Assembly: GCA_001468855.1 (NCBI GenBank)
Contig: LDIV01000001.1
Coordinates: 235,718-243,410, forward strand
DNA: 7,693 bases
Source of the DNA: a candidate division TM6 bacterium UASB124
GTDB taxonomy: Bacteria > Dependentiae > Babeliae > Babeliales > RVW-14
Direction of reading: 5' to 3'
In this document: piece by piece, positions 5,826 to 7,693 of the stretch
Layout of the letters: every line of letters starts with the position of its first letter
Numbering within the stretch: the first letter of the stretch is position 1
The notes under the pieces: generated by a model
Told to the model about the DNA's origin: nothing
Seen by the model: the letters and a program-made list of their open reading frames with translations, nothing else
Databases searched by the model: none
Position numbers and translations under genes: made by a program

Positions 5826-7400
5826 TTATTTTGCAGACGCAATATATTGTGATAATTTTTTTTGAGCCTTGCGTAATGATTGCTTTTGTCGTTGCATACC
5901 CAACCAAGGATCTTGATAACGCTCAAGACGCTTGAAAATATTATGAATAGTATAGCTTTGAGCAGTCAGCCCTTTATCTTTAAGTTCATCCCATAACAAC
6001 GGAGTCGCCACCGGAGCGCCTTCTTTTGCGCGTACAGCATAAGGAGCAACTGTTGTCTGTGCAAAAGCATTACGCGTTGCATCTATAAATAATCGGCCGC
6101 AACGCTTGGCAAGACGAGTTTCTGTTGTTAACAGTTTTGGATTTTGAGCAGCTATGTAATCGGCAACTAAACGAGCAAAGGAACGCACATCATCAAAAGA
6201 AGTTTTAGGATCAAGAGGAACAACAACATGCAAACCACGCGAACCGGTCGTCATAACCCATGATGCGAGCCCAAGCGTATGTAAAAACTCATGCAATGCT
6301 ACCGCTGTCTTTTTAACGACTATAAAGTCAACCGCTTTACCTGGATCCAAATCAAAAATCATACGATCAGGATAATCAAGTTTATCAATTTTGCTCAACC
6401 ATACATGGGGTGTAATACACGCCTGATTAGCAAGATACACTAATGTTGCCACATCGTTGCACACAACATATTCATTCTTACCACCTTCTTTGGCTATAGT
6501 TTGTCGCTTAATCCATGTAGGAAAATAATCAGATACATCTTTTTGGTAAAAACCTTCTTGCACAATACCATCAGGGAAGCGATGCATGGTAACGGCACGA
6601 TTCTTCATATAGGGAAGCATAATAGGAGCAATACGTGCATAGTATGCAATTAATTCGCCCTTGGTAATGCTATCGCGCGGAAATAAAACTTTGTCTTGAT
6701 GCGTCAATGTCACAGAAATTTTGCCACATTTCATAGTGTCTGCAATTGCTTTATTTGCTTTTGCTTTTTTTATTTTTTTCCTCCCCCTCCTCGGTTCATC
6801 CCCAGATTCTTCTTTGGCTATTTGATCCATGGTACGGCCTGATACAGCAGATCTATCCTGGTTAGGAAATTTTTTGCCACTACGATTGGCATACTCATCA
6901 TTCATTTTGAGCATAAGCCACTGTTTGCCACCCTGCAATTGTGTTCGGACAAGTGCATATCCGCCCTTGAGTTTTTTCCCCTCCATCCATATCTCAATAC
7001 GCCCATTTTTAATACACTGATCCATAGGCACAAGTTTGCCATCTTTTTGTTTAATATTACGGTACGTTCCGTGATCCCATATCATAACCGTTCCGGCACC
7101 ATAGTTACCTTCAGGAATGACGCCTTCAAATCTCGCATAATCATAAGGATGATCTTCCGTTGGTATAGCCAAACGTTTTTGAGCAGGATCGGCAGAGACC
7201 CCTTTGGGTACAGCCCATGATTTAAGCACACCACCAACTTCAATGCGAACATCATAATGCAAATGGCTTGCGGCATGTTTATGAATCACAAAAACAGGAG
7301 CCTTCGCTTGCGATACAACTTTTTTACCGGTTGGCTCTGGGCTTTTTGTAAAATTACGTCGCTTGCGATAGACATCTAAACCATTCTTTGCTTTTGCCAC
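5826..7400 (-). CDS. ligD: LigD-type end-joining protein: 3'-phosphoesterase and polymerase, no ligase domain
   Basis: This is the non-homologous end-joining end-processing enzyme: the phosphoesterase trims 3' phosphates and ribonucleotides, and the primase-like polymerase fills gaps with a preference for ribonucleotides. I choose the GTG at 7400 (524 aa) because AGGAG lies 5 nt upstream and because the catalytic residues then fall at H42, H48, D50, R52, H84 and Y88, the numbering of Pseudomonas LigD as I remember it. An ATG at 7436 gives 12 more residues. The phosphoesterase covers about 30-165 and ends in an SGRTM motif at 187-191. A very basic linker at 201-218 follows, then the polymerase domain (about 230-500) with FDLDPG at 349-354 (metal-binding D350, D352), SRGLH at 387-391 and RLFIDATRN with D440. 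The tail DPWLGM is usual for the family. The ATP-dependent ligase domain that lies between these two in many LigDs is absent, so a separate ligase and Ku would be needed; neither is in the window. Confidence 0.95.
   Translation of the reverse strand: MAKAKNGLDVYRKRRNFTKSPEPTGKKVVSQAKAPVFVIHKHAASHLHYDVRIEVGGVLKSWAVPKGVSADPAQKRLAIPTEDHPYDYARFEGVIPEGNYGAGTVMIWDHGTYRNIKQKDGKLVPMDQCIKNGRIEIWMEGKKLKGGYALVRTQLQGGKQWLMLKMNDEYANRSGKKFPNQDRSAVSGRTMDQIAKEESGDEPRRGRKKIKKAKANKAIADTMKCGKISVTLTHQDKVLFPRDSITKGELIAYYARIAPIMLPYMKNRAVTMHRFPDGIVQEGFYQKDVSDYFPTWIKRQTIAKEGGKNEYVVCNDVATLVYLANQACITPHVWLSKIDKLDYPDRMIFDLDPGKAVDFIVVKKTAVALHEFLHTLGLASWVMTTGSRGLHVVVPLDPKTSFDDVRSFARLVADYIAAQNPKLLTTETRLAKRCGRLFIDATRNAFAQTTVAPYAVRAKEGAPVATPLLWDELKDKGLTAQSYTIHNIFKRLERYQDPWLGMQRQKQSLRKAQKKLSQYIASAK
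6776..6796 (-). other. AGG-codon cluster and A-runs at the LigD interdomain linker
   Basis: Inside ligD the minus strand reads AGG AGG GGG AGG followed by A7, T, A7. This encodes the basic linker between the phosphoesterase and polymerase domains. The block resembles a strong Shine-Dalgarno sequence and uses a tandem of typically rare Arg codons. The reading frame through it is intact. Confidence 0.5.
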
Positions 7401-7405
7401 AACCG

Positions 7406-7415
7406 CTCCTTCCTT
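7406..7415 (-). promoter_or_regulatory. Ribosome binding site deciding the GTG start of ligD
   Basis: AAGGAAGGAG on the minus strand ends 5 nt before the GTG at 7400. It would lie inside the coding region if the ATG at 7436 were used, which argues for the GTG. Confidence 0.7.
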
Positions 7416-7513
7416 CAAAACCCCATAGCTCAGCATAACAACTACAAATACAATAATTTTTTTGTATGCATAAACTATATCCCTTCATACTCATCATTTG
7501 GAAGCATTTATAT

Positions 7514-7519
7514 ATTATA
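7514..7519 (-). promoter_or_regulatory. Possible -10 box facing ligD
   Basis: TATAAT on the minus strand overlaps the outer copy of the 13-bp tandem repeat, about 114 nt before the ligD start. No good -35 is found 16-18 nt upstream, so this is only half a promoter. If real, ligD would be driven from the end of the IS element. Confidence 0.25.
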
Positions 7520-7540
7520 ACGTGAGTTTATAACGTGAGT
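7515..7540. repeat. Perfect tandem 13-bp direct repeat TTATAACGTGAGT x2
   Basis: Two identical adjacent 13-bp units (7515-7527 and 7528-7540) lie just beyond the transposase fragment's stop. The inner copy continues into TCGGAGTTAT, so that ATAAC (7530-7534) and GTTAT (7546-7550) form a dyad. The position suggests that the inner copy belongs to the end of the insertion sequence and the outer copy is a duplication of it. Confidence 0.6.
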
Positions 7541-7549
7541 TCGGAGTTA

Positions 7550-7693
7550 TCAAAAACAAGCAATAAGATTATCTGATCGCAAACTACATTTGATCGATGG
7601 TTTTTTGTCACGAAAAGAATAAGCAACAAGACCTGCAATTGGTTTACAAAAAAATTGACTGACCTTCTATGTCTTGAATGTTCTATTTGGCAG
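7550..7693 (-). pseudogene. Frameshifted C-terminus of an IS982-type transposase
   Basis: One minus-strand frame from 7692 reads CQIEHSRHRRSVNFFVN. The other frame, from about 7639, reads IAGLVAYSFRDKKPSIK and ends at a TGA at 7550-7552. Joined, they match the C-terminal pattern of IS982-family transposases as I remember it (QIEHSRHRS..NF.VN..AGL.AYS..KKPS). The join lies at 7641-7640, where a single base appears to have been lost between the Asn and Ile codons. The frame upstream of the join carries on into other residues and the downstream frame has a TAG at 7669-7667, so neither frame alone gives the motif. The copy is therefore probably inactive, unless the shift is programmed or a sequencing error. 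The N-terminal part and catalytic residues lie outside the window. Confidence 0.6.

Larger units (their letters stand above)
7401..7549. other. Spacer between ligD and the transposase remnant
   Basis: This AT-rich leader region upstream of ligD holds its ribosome site, the tandem 13-bp repeat at 7515-7540 and a TATAAT facing ligD at 7519-7514. There is no other credible open frame. Confidence 0.5.
7515..7693 (-). mobile_element. End of an IS982-family-like insertion sequence, cut by the window edge
   Basis: The transposase fragment at 7550-7693 plus its flanking repeat mark one end of an insertion sequence that continues beyond 7693. The exact outer boundary is not determined: 7515 is the outer edge of the tandem repeat and 7528 is equally possible. 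Only this end is visible, so the matching inverted repeat and target duplication cannot be checked here. Confidence 0.5.

Noticed and set aside
6829..7220. Plus-strand open frames opposite ligD
   Set aside because: They are antisense to conserved LigD phosphoesterase coding sequence, lack ribosome sites and show no recognisable protein character.
7655..7693. TTGACT and a short plus-strand ATG frame at the right edge as a new gene
   Set aside because: No -10 box at proper spacing, and the region is explained better by the minus-strand transposase fragment.

Overview
The window is AT-rich and densely coded, with Shine-Dalgarno-led genes and proteins carrying Sec signal peptides, which points to a Gram-negative bacterium. 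The long secreted Ser/Thr-rich protein, the helical-repeat protein and the IS remnant resemble host-associated, amoeba-symbiont-like lineages (Candidatus Dependentiae/TM6 comes to mind). That placement is an impression from gene style, not a marker-gene result.

Layout. Plus strand: 17-721 is the 3' part of a helical-repeat protein whose 5' end is cut or broken. It is followed by an AT-rich spacer (722-948) with a good sigma70-type promoter, then 949-3537, a large predicted secreted protein of unknown function with two low-complexity Ser/Thr tracts. Minus strand, reading right to left: a frameshifted C-terminal fragment of an IS982-type transposase (7550-7693), a spacer with a tandem 13-bp repeat (7515-7540), a LigD-type end-joining protein with phosphoesterase and polymerase domains but no ligase domain (7400-5826), a periplasmic binding protein of the branched-chain amino acid/type I class (5766-4642), and, 13 nt behind it, a pentameric ligand-gated ion channel subunit of the GLIC/Cys-loop superfamily (4628-3534). 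The convergent plus- and minus-strand units meet tail to tail and their stop codons overlap.

The centre of interest is the 4642-5766 / 3534-4628 pair. A solute-binding protein with no transporter permease or ATPase genes in this window is instead tightly linked to a neurotransmitter-receptor-type channel. The simplest reading is a two-component chemosensory channel: the binding protein catches a small molecule in the periplasm and the channel in the inner membrane responds. The channel has an unusual proline at the predicted 9' pore position and an extra N-terminal membrane helix. LigD and the sensor pair may share a transcript (59-nt gap, no convincing promoter between them), but no functional link is evident. 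No tRNA, rRNA, CRISPR array or riboswitch was recognised.
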